Positions 8,620 through 18,539 of a DNA stretch of 64,000 bases are shown piece after piece. Source of the DNA: Blastomonas natatoria. Its GTDB lineage: Bacteria > Pseudomonadota > Alphaproteobacteria > Sphingomonadales > Sphingomonadaceae. The stretch is taken from contig NZ_QJJM01000003.1 of NCBI RefSeq assembly GCF_003201955.1, positions 1 to 64,000 of the forward strand, read 5' to 3'. The number at the start of each line of letters is the position of its first letter. Positions within the stretch are counted from its first letter, which is position 1. The translations under genes were made by a program, and so were the position numbers. Under the pieces are notes generated by a model, which was not told the DNA's origin, searched no databases, and saw nothing but the letters and a program-made list of their open reading frames with translations.

Positions 8620-10758
8620 CTACTGCCCCTCATCCTCATCGCGCAGCCTCGGCGCCGCCCGATCCTCCTGCGGGTTCGGTGGAGGCCTGCGCACCGGGGG
8701 CCTGGGTTCGGCCTGGCGGACCTGCGGGCGCTGCGGCGGGGTGTCGCGGCCCAGCGCGCGATCGATGAAATTCTCGTCGAGCCGCTCGGGCTGCTGCACC
8801 TCGCCGGGGATGCCGCCGCCGGTCTGGGGGAGGCCGGGGCCTGCGCCGGGCTCAATGGCATTGCCGTTCTCGTCGATGAAGATGACATCGTCGGGCGAGC
8901 CGAAATAGGCCTCGTCATCGGGCTCCAGCTCCGATTCGGGCAGGGTGGGCTCGGTCTCGAACGGCTCCACCTTGCGCTTGGCGACAGCCACCTTCATGAA
9001 CGCGGCGAAGGCGCGCGCGGGCGCGGTGCCGCCCTGCAGGCCGCCCACCGGCCTTGCATCGTCCCGGCCCATCCACACACCGGTGGTGATGCCGCTCGAA
9101 AAGCCGAGGAACCAGCCGTCCTTGTTGCTGTTCGTTGTCCCGGTCTTGCCAGCAACCGGACGGCCAATTTGCGCCGCGCGACCCGTGCCGACGTTCACGG
9201 CGGTCTGCAGCAGGTCGGTCATCCCGGCGGTGACATAGGGGGGGACGAGCACCTGGCTCAGGTCTGCCTCATGCTGGTACAGAAGCTCGCCCTTGCTCGT
9301 CGTGACCTTGGTAATGCCATAGGGCTGGATTGCGACGCCGCCCGAGCTGACCCCGGCAAACGCGCGCACCATGTCGATCACGCGCACCTCGGACGATCCC
9401 AGCACCATCGAGGGCAGGGTGGTGATCGGGGTGGTGATGCCGAAGCGGCGGGCCATGTTGGCGATGGTGCTGGTGCCGACATCCTCGCCGATGCGTGCGG
9501 CAACGGTGTTCTTCGAATAGGCAAAGGCGGTGCGCAGCGAGATGTCGCCGGCATAGCTGCCGCCGCTGTTGCGCGGGGTCCAGCCGCCGATCGTAATCGG
9601 CGCGTCGGTGACGATATCCTCGGGCTTGTAGCCCGCCTCGAGCGCCGACATGTAGACGAACAGCTTCCAGGCCGATCCCGGCTGGCGCAGCGCGCTGGTG
9701 GCGCGGTTGTAATTGGAGGTGACGTAATCGGTGCCGCCGACCATCGCACGCACCGCGCCGTCCCGGTCGAGCGCGACCAATGCGCCCTGCGCGCCGCCAG
9801 GCACATAGGCCTGGATCGCGTTGGTGCCTGCGCGCTGCATGTTGAGGTCCAGCGTTGTCCACACCACGATCGGCTCGCCATTGTCCTCGATCAGCGTATC
9901 GAGCTGCGGCAGCGCCCAGTCGGTGAAATAGCGCACCGAATTCTGCGCTTTTTCCGGTGCGAACCTGACCTCTTCCAGATCGGCGCCAGCAGCTTGCGCT
10001 GGCGTGATCGTGCCGACATCCTGCATCACCTGCAGCACCACGCCGGCACGGCCGATCGCAGCTTCCGTATCTGCGGTGGGCGAATAGCGCGACGGGGCCT
10101 TGACCAGCCCGGCGATGATCGCGGCCTCGGCCAATGAAAGGCTGGTCGCATCATGGTTGAAGAACTTGCGCGAGGCCGAATCGACGCCATAGGCGCCGCC
10201 ACCGAAATAGACCTTGTTGAGGTAGAGCTCGAGGATCTGGTCCTTGCTGAACTTCTGCTCGAGCGCGAGCGCGAGAATGCCCTCGCGGATCTTGCGGGTA
10301 TAGGATCGGCTGTTGCTGAGGAAGATGTTGCGCGCCAGCTGCTGCGTGATCGTCGAGGTCGCGCGCAGCCGGCCGCCGCCGCTCGCGGTGGTGAAGATCG
10401 CGCGGCCGATGCCGATCACGTCGACGCCGGGATGATAGGCAAAGCGCCGATCCTCGACCGAGATCATCGCATCCTTCATCACCTGCGGGATGTCCTCGAT
10501 ATCCAGCCATTCGCCGAAGCTGGGGCCGAGCTGCATGATCTCGGTGCCATCGGCGGCCTTGACCAGGATCATCTGGCCATTGGGCGAGGATTTGAGATCG
10601 TTGAAGCTGGGCAGCGAGCCCATGACCGTGGCTACCGCGACGACCAGCGCGATCAGCCCGAATATCGAGGCTGCTGCACCGATCTTGACGATGCGCCAGA
10701 ACCATAGGCGGGCTCCGCTCCTGGGTGCGGACGTACCGCCCTTGTCTTTCACCGCCAT
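8620..10758 (-). CDS. Class A penicillin-binding protein (PBP1A type)
   Basis: A bifunctional peptidoglycan synthase of 712 residues. After a cytoplasmic start comes a transmembrane helix (about residues 18-40), then a GT51 glycosyltransferase domain with the catalytic ISVEDRRFAYHPG and TITQQLARN motifs. The transpeptidase domain has the SxxK serine in PGSAWK, the SxN motif in YSKNT and KTG in AGKTGTTNSNKDGW. The C-terminal 80 residues are acidic then Pro/Arg-rich and probably disordered. I use the ATG at 10758; a longer reading to 10812 lacks family support. Adjacent to mobA on the same strand. Confidence 0.93.
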   Translation of the reverse strand: MAVKDKGGTSAPRSGARLWFWRIVKIGAAASIFGLIALVVAVATVMGSLPSFNDLKSSPNGQMILVKAADGTEIMQLGPSFGEWLDIEDIPQVMKDAMISVEDRRFAYHPGVDVIGIGRAIFTTASGGGRLRATSTITQQLARNIFLSNSRSYTRKIREGILALALEQKFSKDQILELYLNKVYFGGGAYGVDSASRKFFNHDATSLSLAEAAIIAGLVKAPSRYSPTADTEAAIGRAGVVLQVMQDVGTITPAQAAGADLEEVRFAPEKAQNSVRYFTDWALPQLDTLIEDNGEPIVVWTTLDLNMQRAGTNAIQAYVPGGAQGALVALDRDGAVRAMVGGTDYVTSNYNRATSALRQPGSAWKLFVYMSALEAGYKPEDIVTDAPITIGGWTPRNSGGSYAGDISLRTAFAYSKNTVAARIGEDVGTSTIANMARRFGITTPITTLPSMVLGSSEVRVIDMVRAFAGVSSGGVAIQPYGITKVTTSKGELLYQHEADLSQVLVPPYVTAGMTDLLQTAVNVGTGRAAQIGRPVAGKTGTTNSNKDGWFLGFSSGITTGVWMGRDDARPVGGLQGGTAPARAFAAFMKVAVAKRKVEPFETEPTLPESELEPDDEAYFGSPDDVIFIDENGNAIEPGAGPGLPQTGGGIPGEVQQPERLDENFIDRALGRDTPPQRPQVRQAEPRPPVRRPPPNPQEDRAAPRLRDEDEGQ

Positions 10759-10842
10759 GCCGGATTGGCCCCTGTGTTCCCTATTGCGCGCCGTGTCTGG
10801 GAGCGGCGGCAAAGTGCCGCTCTATATGCTTTTCGGCTTTCA

Positions 10843-11466
10843 TTATGCTGAATATCGCGTTGATACCGCTGCGCCAAGCCGTTTCCCTGATTCATCAAGC
10901 GCATGCGCGCGGGCCCATGCCAGATCTTCGGGCGTGTTCACGTTCATCAGCGCCACCGGGTCGGCAAAATCGACTGCTTGCATGCCGACCGTTTCGCCCA
11001 GCCGCTGGAGCGACCAGCGTTCGCAGCACCGCTCCGGCGGGAGCGCGGCCAGCACCGCACGCGCGTCCCACAGTGCAAAGACCGGCTGCCAAGCGCCATC
11101 GGTGCGCGCCATGGCGAGCGGACCTTGCGCGGTGAGACGCGCCACCAGATCATGCGGAACAAAGGGGGCATCGACCGGGCAGGTCACAAAACTGTGGCCA
11201 CCGCCGCGCATCACCGCACCGGCAACCGACCGGATGGCGCCGACCGGTCCAGCCGGTCCCGCGGCATCATCGGGCACATGCGGCAGCCCGGTGGCATGAT
11301 CGTGCCTTGCCGAGAGCCAGATCGCGGCGGATTGCGGACGCAGACGGTCCAGAACCCGGTCGATCATCCGCTGTCCGCCTATTTCAGCCAGCGCCTTGTC
11401 CTCACCCTGCATGCGCTGCGACTGCCCGCCTGCGAGCACGATGGTCAGCGGCAGGGAGTCAGACAT
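10843..11466 (-). CDS. mobA: Molybdenum cofactor guanylyltransferase
   Basis: 207 residues with the nucleotidyltransferase signature LAGGQSQRMQGEDKAL at the N-terminus. MobA adds GMP to molybdopterin to form the bis-MGD cofactor. The middle carries the VTCPVDAPFVPHDL strand with metal-binding Asp. It lies 84 bp upstream of the penicillin-binding protein gene and immediately after the hemD-linked membrane protein, all on the minus strand. Confidence 0.9.
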   Translation of the reverse strand: MSDSLPLTIVLAGGQSQRMQGEDKALAEIGGQRMIDRVLDRLRPQSAAIWLSARHDHATGLPHVPDDAAGPAGPVGAIRSVAGAVMRGGGHSFVTCPVDAPFVPHDLVARLTAQGPLAMARTDGAWQPVFALWDARAVLAALPPERCCERWSLQRLGETVGMQAVDFADPVALMNVNTPEDLAWARAHALDESGKRLGAAVSTRYSA

Positions 11467-11484
11467 GCACCGGGTCTTGCGCGG

Positions 11485-12390
11485 TCAGTTCGCGGGCGGG
11501 GCCAGCGGCGAGGGCTGTTCGATCGGCTGGCCGCTCGCATCGCGCAGGCCGCGCGGTTCGAGGATCGCGGCGCTCTCGATAATGTCGAGCGCGCGGCGCG
11601 CTTCGGCATAGCTGCGTGCCTTGGCCATCCAGTCATCGGCCTTGGTGCGGCCGGGCAGCTGCTCGATCTCGGCCAGCGCCGCCTCGACCCGCCCGGCTTC
11701 CAGATAGCGTCGTGCGCGCTGCACCCGTTGGGTCGGGGTCTGCGAAACGGTGCCTTCCTGCTCGATTACGAACAGTTCGCGCATCTCGCGCTGCAAGGCA
11801 TCCCAGAATCCCTCGTTCGTGCCCTGGCCGGATACCAGGGAGGGGCCGATCTCGTCGAGCTGGGCGCGCAGCTGGTCCATCGTCACCGGGTTCTTCGATG
11901 CCCGGATGATGGTGGCGACGGCATTGGGCTGGGCCGCGCCGAAGCGCAGCTGCAGCTGTCCTTCCAGATAGCCGAGCGCCGACGCGCGATCGAGCGCGCG
12001 GCGCGCGGCAAAGGCGATGAGCAGACCCTCGGCGCGGCCCGCATTGCCCGATGCCGCCTGTGCCTGGACATTGATCAGCGACAACCGGTTTTCCAGCTCG
12101 GCGACGCGCTGATCCAGCGCGCCCGGGGGCACCGGGCCAGTCAGCATGCCGGGCGCCATGGCGGGCGGAACCGGGCCCTGGGGCGGGGCGGGAGGTCCTG
12201 CGGTAATGACATTGCTGTCGGTCACGGGTTGCGGCGGCGCGGGCTGATCGAACCAGCCCGACCGCGTGAAGATCCAGCCGGAGAGCACGCCGCCGCCGAC
12301 AAAGGCCAGCAGCAGCATGATCATCAGGGTGCGCCCGCTCGGCCCCTGTCCCTGGCGGAAGGCTCCCTGGCGAGAGGTGTCAACGTTCAT
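11485..12390 (-). CDS. hemD-linked membrane protein (mitofilin/COG4223-like)
   Basis: 301 residues. One transmembrane helix near residues 22-42 (LMIMLLLAFVGGGVLSGWIF) is followed by a Pro-rich linker, a predicted coiled-coil (LDQRVAELENRLSLIN) and a helical domain ending in a Pro-rich tail. Such proteins commonly follow hemD in alphaproteobacteria and resemble mitofilin-type membrane organisers. The ATG at 12390 overlaps the hemD stop by 4 nt, so it is translationally coupled. Its molecular role is not established. Confidence 0.8.
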   Translation of the reverse strand: MNVDTSRQGAFRQGQGPSGRTLMIMLLLAFVGGGVLSGWIFTRSGWFDQPAPPQPVTDSNVITAGPPAPPQGPVPPAMAPGMLTGPVPPGALDQRVAELENRLSLINVQAQAASGNAGRAEGLLIAFAARRALDRASALGYLEGQLQLRFGAAQPNAVATIIRASKNPVTMDQLRAQLDEIGPSLVSGQGTNEGFWDALQREMRELFVIEQEGTVSQTPTQRVQRARRYLEAGRVEAALAEIEQLPGRTKADDWMAKARSYAEARRALDIIESAAILEPRGLRDASGQPIEQPSPLAPPAN

Positions 12391-13109
12391 TCTGTCTCCG
12401 GCATCTTCGCCTGTGGGTCCGCCCCATGCTGGCACAGCATGGCGACCGCGTCCAGCAAGGCCCGGTCATCGGCGGCAGCGGCCACGCGGATCCTGTCCCA
12501 GCCCTTGCCTGCTGCATCGAGCAGCGCCGGCGCAAAAAGAGCAAGGCTGATATGGCCGCGATCGATTCCGGCCTGATCCACAAGAGCTCCGAAATGCTGG
12601 GCAGCGCGGGCCGAATGGAGCAGCACGATGGCCGGCTCGGCCAGCGCCTTGCGCAGTTCGTCCGGCATCGGCAGCGCGCGCGAGCGGTACACGATACGGG
12701 TGTCGATCGCCAGCCGCGTGGCGGGCAGATCGACGCGGTCCTCGCCAGCAAGGCGCAGCACATGCAGATGCCCGTCCTCGACCAGCATCGGCAGCATGGC
12801 GGCAAGACCGCCTGTACCCTGTCCGCGCACCTTGAACCCCAGATCGGTTGCCATGCGTGCGGTCTTGCCGCCTACCGCATAGACCGGAACACCCTTGAGG
12901 TCGGCCAGCGCCGGACCGCCGTGGCGAAAGACATTGGCGCTGCCGATGAGCAAGGCGTCATAGGCCTGGGGGTCGGCGGGGGTCCATGCCACCGGTTCGA
13001 TGACGAACAGCGGCGAGATCAATGGATCGTGTCCGGCTGTGCGCAGGCCCTGTGCGGTCGCCATGGCCCCCGGCTGCGGCCGCAGCACGATGATTCTCGG
13101 AGCAGCCAT
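12387..13109 (-). CDS. hemD: Uroporphyrinogen-III synthase
   Basis: 240 residues of the HemD fold, cyclising hydroxymethylbilane to uroporphyrinogen III. The start IIVLRPQPGAMATAQGLR and internal YAVGGKTARMATDLGF segment are typical of this poorly conserved family. The ATG at 13109 overlaps the hemC stop by one base (TGATG). The reading frame continues far upstream over hemC, but that part is only a shadow of hemC. Confidence 0.88.
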   Translation of the reverse strand: MAAPRIIVLRPQPGAMATAQGLRTAGHDPLISPLFVIEPVAWTPADPQAYDALLIGSANVFRHGGPALADLKGVPVYAVGGKTARMATDLGFKVRGQGTGGLAAMLPMLVEDGHLHVLRLAGEDRVDLPATRLAIDTRIVYRSRALPMPDELRKALAEPAIVLLHSARAAQHFGALVDQAGIDRGHISLALFAPALLDAAGKGWDRIRVAAAADDRALLDAVAMLCQHGADPQAKMPETE

Positions 13110-14089
13110 CAGCCCGGATCGAACAATTTCGTGATCGTTGCCGGTGCGCGCGCCAGCAGCTCGGCGGCAAGCCGCGCCGGAGCGTCGGCATCGGTGCCGG
13201 TAAAGCGGGTTTCGCCGCCGACTTCGTCCGCGCCATCCTCGGAATAGAGTATTGCGCGCAGATGCACCGTATCGCCGTCCATGCGGGCGAGCGCTGCCAC
13301 CGCAGAATGGCAGTTGCCGCCCAGCGCAAGCAGCAGCGCACGCTCTGCGAACACGCAGATCGAGGTTTCGGCATGGTCGATTCCGCCGACCAGCGCGCGC
13401 ATCGGTGCATCGTCGCTGCGCACTTCGATGCCCACCGCGCCCTGCGACGGGGCGGGGAGCCAGGTGTCGCTGTCGAGCCGCGCCGATACCATGCCGTCCA
13501 GCGTCTCGCCCAGCCGGTCGAGCCCGGCGGCCGCGAGCAGCGTCGCATCGGCCTCGCCTGCCTGCAGCTTGCCAATCCGGGTGGCGACATTGCCGCGGAA
13601 CAGCACGGTGGTGATGTCCGGACGCATCGACCGGATCTGCGCGGCGCGGCGCGGCGAGCTGGTGCCGAAGCGCGCGCCTTCGGGCAGCGCCTCGATGCTG
13701 GTCGCGCCGAGCAGCACGTCGCGCACATCGGCGCGCGGCAGCATCGCGGCGATCAGGAAGGTTTCGGGGCGTACGGTCTCGACATCCTTCATCGAATGCA
13801 CCGACAGGTCGATTGCCCCGCCGCCCAGCGACCAGTCGAGCTCGCGCGTCCAAAGCGCCTTGCCGCCGACATCGGCGAGCGGTCGGTCGGTAATGCGGTC
13901 GCCGCTCGCCACCACGGGCGACAGCTCGACCTGCTCTTCGGCCAATCCCCATCGCTCCCGCAGCGCCGCTGCCGTCATCCGCGCCTGTGCCATGGCGAGC
14001 GGCGACGCCCGCGTGCCCAGCCGGATCGGCCTTTGCTCCAGAATTTCCGCTATCCCCTCGGGCAGGCCCGTCATCATCTTATCCGCCAT
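13109..14089 (-). CDS. hemC: Hydroxymethylbilane synthase (porphobilinogen deaminase)
   Basis: 326 residues. It condenses four porphobilinogens into hydroxymethylbilane on a dipyrromethane cofactor. Evidence: RLGTRASPLAMAQA at the N-terminus, the VHSMKDVE catalytic-Asp region, and GGNCHSAVAAL, where the Cys anchors the cofactor. It is transcribed away from tsaD across only about 40 bp, so the two promoters must overlap. The start at 14089 could alternatively be one of two Met codons 12-15 nt downstream. Confidence 0.96.
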   Translation of the reverse strand: MADKMMTGLPEGIAEILEQRPIRLGTRASPLAMAQARMTAAALRERWGLAEEQVELSPVVASGDRITDRPLADVGGKALWTRELDWSLGGGAIDLSVHSMKDVETVRPETFLIAAMLPRADVRDVLLGATSIEALPEGARFGTSSPRRAAQIRSMRPDITTVLFRGNVATRIGKLQAGEADATLLAAAGLDRLGETLDGMVSARLDSDTWLPAPSQGAVGIEVRSDDAPMRALVGGIDHAETSICVFAERALLLALGGNCHSAVAALARMDGDTVHLRAILYSEDGADEVGGETRFTGTDADAPARLAAELLARAPATITKLFDPG

Positions 14090-14129
14090 GCCCTTGTGCT
14101 AGCGGCGTATGCCGATAAGGGGAAGCCTT

Positions 14130-15320
14130 ATGGCAATCATCCTGGGCATCGAATCGAGCTGCGATGAAAGCGCGGCGGCGCTGATCGGGTCGGACCGGAC
14201 CATATTGGCGCACCGGCTGGCGGGGCAAGAAGACGCGCACCGCCCCTATGGCGGGGTGGTGCCCGAGATCGCGGCGCGCGCGCATGTGCAGACGCTCACC
14301 CCGCTGATCGAGGCGGCGCTCAACGATGCGGGCATGTCACTCGGCGATGTCGATGCGATCGCCGCGACGGCAGGTCCCGGGCTGATCGGCGGGGTTATGG
14401 TCGGGCTGGTCACCGCCAAGGCGCTGGCGATGGCGGCAGGCAAGCCGCTGATCGCGGTCAACCATCTGGAGGGCCATGCGCTCTCGCCGCGCCTCGCCGA
14501 TGCTGCGCTTGAATTCCCCTACATGCTGCTGCTCGTATCAGGCGGGCATTGCCAGATCCTGCGGGTCGATGGCGTGGGCCAGTATCGCAGGCTGGCGACG
14601 ACCATCGACGATGCGGCGGGCGAGGCGTTCGACAAGACCGCCAAGATCCTGGGCCTGGGCTATCCCGGCGGGCCGAGGGTCGAGGCGCTGGCGAAGACCG
14701 GCGACCCGAAGGCGGTTCCGTTGCCGCGCCCGCTGCTCGGAAGCGCGGAGCCGCATTTCTCGTTCGCCGGCCTGAAAAGCGCGGTGCTGCGCGCGGCACA
14801 GAGCGGGATGCACCGGCCCGAGGATATAGCGGCGGCATTCCAGCAGGCGGTGGTGGATTGTCTGGTGGATCGGCTGGAAAAGGCGCTTTCGCAGTCGAGT
14901 TCAAGCCCCTCCCCGTTTGTCCCGAGCCCTTCGACGCCGCCTGTCGGCGTCGCTCAGGATAAACTTCAGCCTTTGGCTGAAGTCGAGGGACGTGATCGGA
15001 ACGGTTGTGATGGGTCCCTCGACACGCTCGGGACAAACGGGGGTGGGGTTCCGAGTAAGCCCAAAACCCTGGTCGTCGCAGGCGGGGTGGCGGCGAATGG
15101 CGCGATCCGCTCGGCGCTTGAGGCGCTCGCGGCCCGGCACGATATGGGCTTTGTCGCCCCACCGCTATGGCTGTGCACCGACAATGCCGCGATGATCGGC
15201 TGGGCTGGCGCGGAGCGGTTCGCGCTGGGCCTCACCGATCCGCTCGATATGCCTGCGCGCCCGCGCTGGCCGCTCGATCCTGAAGCCGAAGCGGCGCGCG
15301 GGGCGGGGGTGAAGGCATGA
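14130..15320 (+). CDS. tsaD: tRNA N6-adenosine threonylcarbamoyltransferase TsaD, with an in-frame repeat insertion
   Basis: TsaD transfers threonylcarbamoyl to A37 of ANN-decoding tRNAs. [13 protein letters not shown] opens the ATPase fold, the metal ligands are in NHLEGH, and [11 protein letters not shown] contacts nucleotide. At 396 aa it is about 50 residues longer than the usual ~340-345. The excess is one Pro/Ser/Gly-rich block, roughly residues 262-304, which coincides with a palindromic repeat (14912-15041) also found between genes elsewhere in the window. The frame remains open and both flanks align with the family, so the protein is probably functional with an exposed loop 13 residues before the nucleotide-binding motif. 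The ATG at 14130 has AAGGGGAAG upstream. gpsA overlaps by 4 nt. Confidence 0.93.
   Translation: MAIILGIESSCDESAAALIGSDRTILAHRLAGQEDAHRPYGGVVPEIAARAHVQTLTPLIEAALNDAGMSLGDVDAIAATAGPGLIGGVMVGLVTAKALAMAAGKPLIAVNHLEGHALSPRLADAALEFPYMLLLVSGGHCQILRVDGVGQYRRLATTIDDAAGEAFDKTAKILGLGYPGGPRVEALAKTGDPKAVPLPRPLLGSAEPHFSFAGLKSAVLRAAQSGMHRPEDIAAAFQQAVVDCLVDRLEKALSQSSSSPSPFVPSPSTPPVGVAQDKLQPLAEVEGRDRNGCDGSLDTLGTNGGGVPSKPKTLVVAGGVAANGAIRSALEALAARHDMGFVAPPLWLCTDNAAMIGWAGAERFALGLTDPLDMPARPRWPLDPEAEAARGAGVKA
14912..15041. repeat. Palindromic element family A inside tsaD
   Basis: It starts CCCGTTTGTCCCGAGC and ends GCTCGGGACAAACGGG: 16-base inverted ends shared with copies at 46397, 47939, 56038 and 62933. Unlike those, it contains two additional small hairpins (GACGCCGCCTGTCGGCGTC and CTTCAGCCTTTGGCTGAAG), making it longer (130 bp). 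Together with a few flanking bases it keeps the tsaD frame open. Confidence 0.85.
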
Positions 15321-16300
15321 GCAATCGGACCCTGGGTGTGATCGGCGGCGGGGCCTGGGGCACCGCGCTGGCGCAGATGCTGGCGAGCGATGGGCGCGAG
15401 GTGCTGCTCTGGGCTTTCGAGACGCCGGTGGTCGAAGAGATCAACCGTGACCACCGCAACAGCCCCTATCTGAGCGGCATAGACCTCAACCCTGCCATCC
15501 GCGCAACGGGCAGTCTTTCCGAGCTCGCTGGTCTGCCGCTGTTGCTGGTCGTCACGCCCGCCCAGCATATGCGCCGCGTGCTTGTTGGCTTGCCCGAGGG
15601 GCCGGGCGATCTGGTGCTGTGCTGCAAGGGCATCGAGGAAGCGACCGGCGAATTGATGGTCGATACCGCACGCGCTGCCGCGCCGGGCCGGCCGCTCGCC
15701 GTGCTTTCCGGCCCGACCTTCGCGCACGAGGTCGCACGCGGCCAGCCGACCGCCGTGACGCTGGCCTGCGCCGATGAGGGGCAATGGGACCGGATCGCGC
15801 CGATGGTCTGGCGCCCGGCGTTTCGGCCCTATTTCAGCACCGACATCATCGGCGCGGAGATCGGCGGCGCGGTGAAGAACGTGCTCGCCATCGCCTGCGG
15901 CGTGGTCGAGGGGCTGGGCCTGGGCCAGAATGCGCGCGCGGCGCTGATCGCGCGCGGCTTTGCCGAGATGACCCGCTTCGGCCTCGCATGCGGGGCGCAG
16001 GCGGAAACCTTGTCGGGCCTGTCGGGCCTCGGCGATCTGGTGCTGACCTGCTCGTCTGTCAGCTCGCGCAATTTTTCGCTCGGCAAGGCGCTGGGCGAGG
16101 GGCGCAAGGCGGCGGATGTGCTCGCCGACCGCGCCACGGTGGCCGAAGGCGCGTTCACCGCGCCGGTGCTCCAGCGCGTCGCCAGGGCGCGCGGCGTGGC
16201 AATGCCGATCGTCGATACCGTCTGCGCGCTGCTGGCAGGCGACGTAGCGGCGGGCGATGCCGTTGCTGCGCTGCTCGCCCGCCCGCTCACTGCCGAATAG
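15317..16300 (+). CDS. gpsA: Glycerol-3-phosphate dehydrogenase [NAD(P)+]
   Basis: 327 residues. GpsA reduces dihydroxyacetone phosphate to sn-glycerol-3-phosphate for phospholipid synthesis. The Rossmann motif [15 protein letters not shown] is at residues 8-22. The catalytic Lys lies in [13 protein letters not shown] and the substrate-binding segment is [16 protein letters not shown]. The ATG overlaps the tsaD stop (ATGA), indicating coupling. The end faces the convergent alkyl sulfatase gene with only 3 bp between stops. Confidence 0.96.
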   Translation: MSNRTLGVIGGGAWGTALAQMLASDGREVLLWAFETPVVEEINRDHRNSPYLSGIDLNPAIRATGSLSELAGLPLLLVVTPAQHMRRVLVGLPEGPGDLVLCCKGIEEATGELMVDTARAAAPGRPLAVLSGPTFAHEVARGQPTAVTLACADEGQWDRIAPMVWRPAFRPYFSTDIIGAEIGGAVKNVLAIACGVVEGLGLGQNARAALIARGFAEMTRFGLACGAQAETLSGLSGLGDLVLTCSSVSSRNFSLGKALGEGRKAADVLADRATVAEGAFTAPVLQRVARARGVAMPIVDTVCALLAGDVAAGDAVAALLARPLTAE

Positions 16301-16303
16301 ATC

Positions 16304-18247
16304 TCAGGGCGTCACCACCGCGAACGCCGGGTCGAACGGCGGGTGCAGCATCAGCCAGCGCAGGAACAGCCCCGAATCGCCTTCGATCTTCATCGCGCCC
16401 GATTTCATCAGCGTCGGGAAATCGGTCTCGCCGATGACGATGCCATCGAAATCCTTGCGGTTCAGCGTCACCGTCGCATCGGCATCGGGCAGCGTCGTGC
16501 CGTAACGCGGGATCTCGACATCCCCATTGACCATGATGCCCAGCGTTTCCTTCGTATCGGGCAGGATGAAGTTGATCCTTGCGCGCATGTTGCCTGCGCG
16601 TTCGGCAGCGAAGCGCGTCGCCAGCGCGTCGAAGAATTCCGCCGTGGGAATGGCGCTGATGAAGCTGCGGCTCTGCGTGCTCGATCCCTTGCGCGGCAGT
16701 TCGGTCCCGCGCAGCGTCGCGGCGCCTGCCAGATAGTAGTTGCGCCAGGTGCCCGATTCGGCGGCGAATCCCAAAGCCTCGTAACTGTCCGCGAGCGCGG
16801 CCTTGGCGGCGGCGTTGGCCGGATCGGCAAAGACGAGGTGATTGAGCAACTCTGCGGCCCAGCGGTGGTTGCCCTCGCCTTGTGCCTTTCTGCCTGCTTC
16901 GAGCAGCTTGTCCGCGCCGCCTGCCAGCGCGACATAGCCTTTGCCCGCCGCGACCGGTGGCAGCGGATTGAAGTTCGCCGGAACCCCGTCCCACCAGCCA
17001 TAATAGCGCTGATAGGTCGCCTTCATGTTGTGGTTGATCGTGCCGTAATATCCGCGCGCGCCATAGGCAGCCTGCTGGGCGGAAGGCTCGGCGATGCCGT
17101 CGGCCACCTCGTGCAGCGTCATTCCGGCATTGGCGCGGGCGAGCGTGCGGTCATGGACATAGCGATAGGCATCGCGCTGGTTTTCCAGATAGTTTGCCAC
17201 GCGCGCCTGGCCCCAGGTCGGCCAGTTGTGCGAGGCGATCTGGATTTCCGCCTCGCCGCCCCATTTGACCAGCGCACCATCGATGATCTTCGACCAGCGC
17301 AGCGCATCGCGCACCTGCGCGCCGCGCAGGGTGAGGATGTTGTGCAGCGTCTTCACCGAAACCTCGGTGGTGTGCAGCACCTTGAAATCGGGCAGGTAGA
17401 ACAGGAATTCGGCCGGTGCCTCGGTGCCCGCCGCATCCATGAAATCGAAGCGCACCCCGTCGATGGTCTTGAGCCCGCCCTCAGGCCCGATCAGCATCGT
17501 CGGCGCCATGTAACCGGTGGTACCGATCGACAGGCCGGTGCCCAGGCCATTGTCGACCCGGCCCTCGGCTCCCGGCGCGAGCGCGGTGCCGAACATATAG
17601 GCAGACCGCCGGGTCATCGCGTTGCCCGCGAGCACATTCTCGCTCACCGCCTCTTCGGCAAAACCATGCGGCGCGACGATCGGCACCTTGCGCTTTTTCA
17701 CCTCGTCGGCGGTGATGATGCCGCCCACCCCGCCGAAATGGTCGGCATGGCTGTGGCTGAACAGCACGGCGGAAATCGGCCGCTTGCCGATCTTGGCTTG
17801 CGCGAGCTGCATCGCGGCGGCGGCGGCTTCCTCGGTAAGCAGCGGGTCGATGACGATCCAGCCGGTCCTGCCCGAAATGATCGTCATCACCGAGATGTCA
17901 TAGCCGCGCAGCTGCCAGACCTTGCCGGGCACGATCTCGAACAGGCCGTGAATATGGTTCAGCCGTGCATGCCGCCAGAGCGAGGGGTGGACTGTCGCAG
18001 GTGCGGTCTCGGCCTTGAGGAAATCGAAGGCGGATGCGTCCCAGACTGTCCTGCCATCACTGGTCCTGATCACGCCTCCGGGAATTTCGGCCATCTTGCC
18101 GCGCGTGGCATCGGCCATGTCGCTGCCGTCGTCGGCGGGAAGCCGCGCCAGTACCGCCGAGCGCTCGGCATCGGTCAGCTGTGCCTGTGCGTTTCCGCCA
18201 CTCACCAGCGCCAGCGCCATCGCTCCCGTTTTCCACACCCGTTTCAT
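16304..18247 (-). CDS. Alkyl sulfatase (SdsA-like metallo-beta-lactamase fold), exported
   Basis: 647 residues. A signal peptide (MKRVWKTGAMALALVSGGNAQA) directs export. The metallo-beta-lactamase motif SHSHADHFGG holds the binuclear zinc ligands; a central dimerisation region and a C-terminal SCP2-like domain (from about residue 525) complete the architecture of class III sulfatases, which cleave alkyl sulfates such as SDS. The ATG at 18247 has AGGAGGG seven bases upstream and is preferred over the GTG at 18253. Natural substrate is uncertain; family members differ in using primary or secondary alkyl sulfates. Confidence 0.88.
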   Translation of the reverse strand: MKRVWKTGAMALALVSGGNAQAQLTDAERSAVLARLPADDGSDMADATRGKMAEIPGGVIRTSDGRTVWDASAFDFLKAETAPATVHPSLWRHARLNHIHGLFEIVPGKVWQLRGYDISVMTIISGRTGWIVIDPLLTEEAAAAAMQLAQAKIGKRPISAVLFSHSHADHFGGVGGIITADEVKKRKVPIVAPHGFAEEAVSENVLAGNAMTRRSAYMFGTALAPGAEGRVDNGLGTGLSIGTTGYMAPTMLIGPEGGLKTIDGVRFDFMDAAGTEAPAEFLFYLPDFKVLHTTEVSVKTLHNILTLRGAQVRDALRWSKIIDGALVKWGGEAEIQIASHNWPTWGQARVANYLENQRDAYRYVHDRTLARANAGMTLHEVADGIAEPSAQQAAYGARGYYGTINHNMKATYQRYYGWWDGVPANFNPLPPVAAGKGYVALAGGADKLLEAGRKAQGEGNHRWAAELLNHLVFADPANAAAKAALADSYEALGFAAESGTWRNYYLAGAATLRGTELPRKGSSTQSRSFISAIPTAEFFDALATRFAAERAGNMRARINFILPDTKETLGIMVNGDVEIPRYGTTLPDADATVTLNRKDFDGIVIGETDFPTLMKSGAMKIEGDSGLFLRWLMLHPPFDPAFAVVTP

Positions 18248-18484
18248 GTGCACCCTCCTGCTCTCGCGCTTGCACCGCGCTATTTATTGGCAGTCATGCT
18301 GCCATATTATTCTCCGGCTGTCAGCCTCTGATCGCCGGACATTGCAAATCCCCCCCAAATGGGGTGCGGCAGAGGCCGGGCACGGACTAGACCTGTGTTC
18401 AACGCAGCATCCGCTTTTCATCGCAGGCCACCGAATATTCGGCAATCCGCGACCCTGCTGGCCGGTGACAGGTGATGAAAAGGC

Positions 18485-18515
18485 GATCCCGGCGGGTTCA
18501 GCGCCCGCCGGGATC
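18485..18515. promoter_or_regulatory. GC-rich stem-loop upstream of the Tat protein gene
   Basis: Perfect 12-bp arms GATCCCGGCGGG and CCCGCCGGGATC surround a 7-nt loop, ending 24 nt before the ATG at 18540. No U-tract follows. It might be an mRNA leader structure or operator. Apart from this the 292-bp gap from 18248 to 18539 shows no gene. Confidence 0.45.
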
Positions 18516-18539
18516 GTCGCTTGGGCAAAGGGGGAATGA

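Noticed and set aside
12387-13952. hemD read as a 521-residue fusion extending over hemC
   Set aside because: Only the last 240 residues look like HemD; the rest is an out-of-frame reading of hemC, which overlaps hemD by one base.
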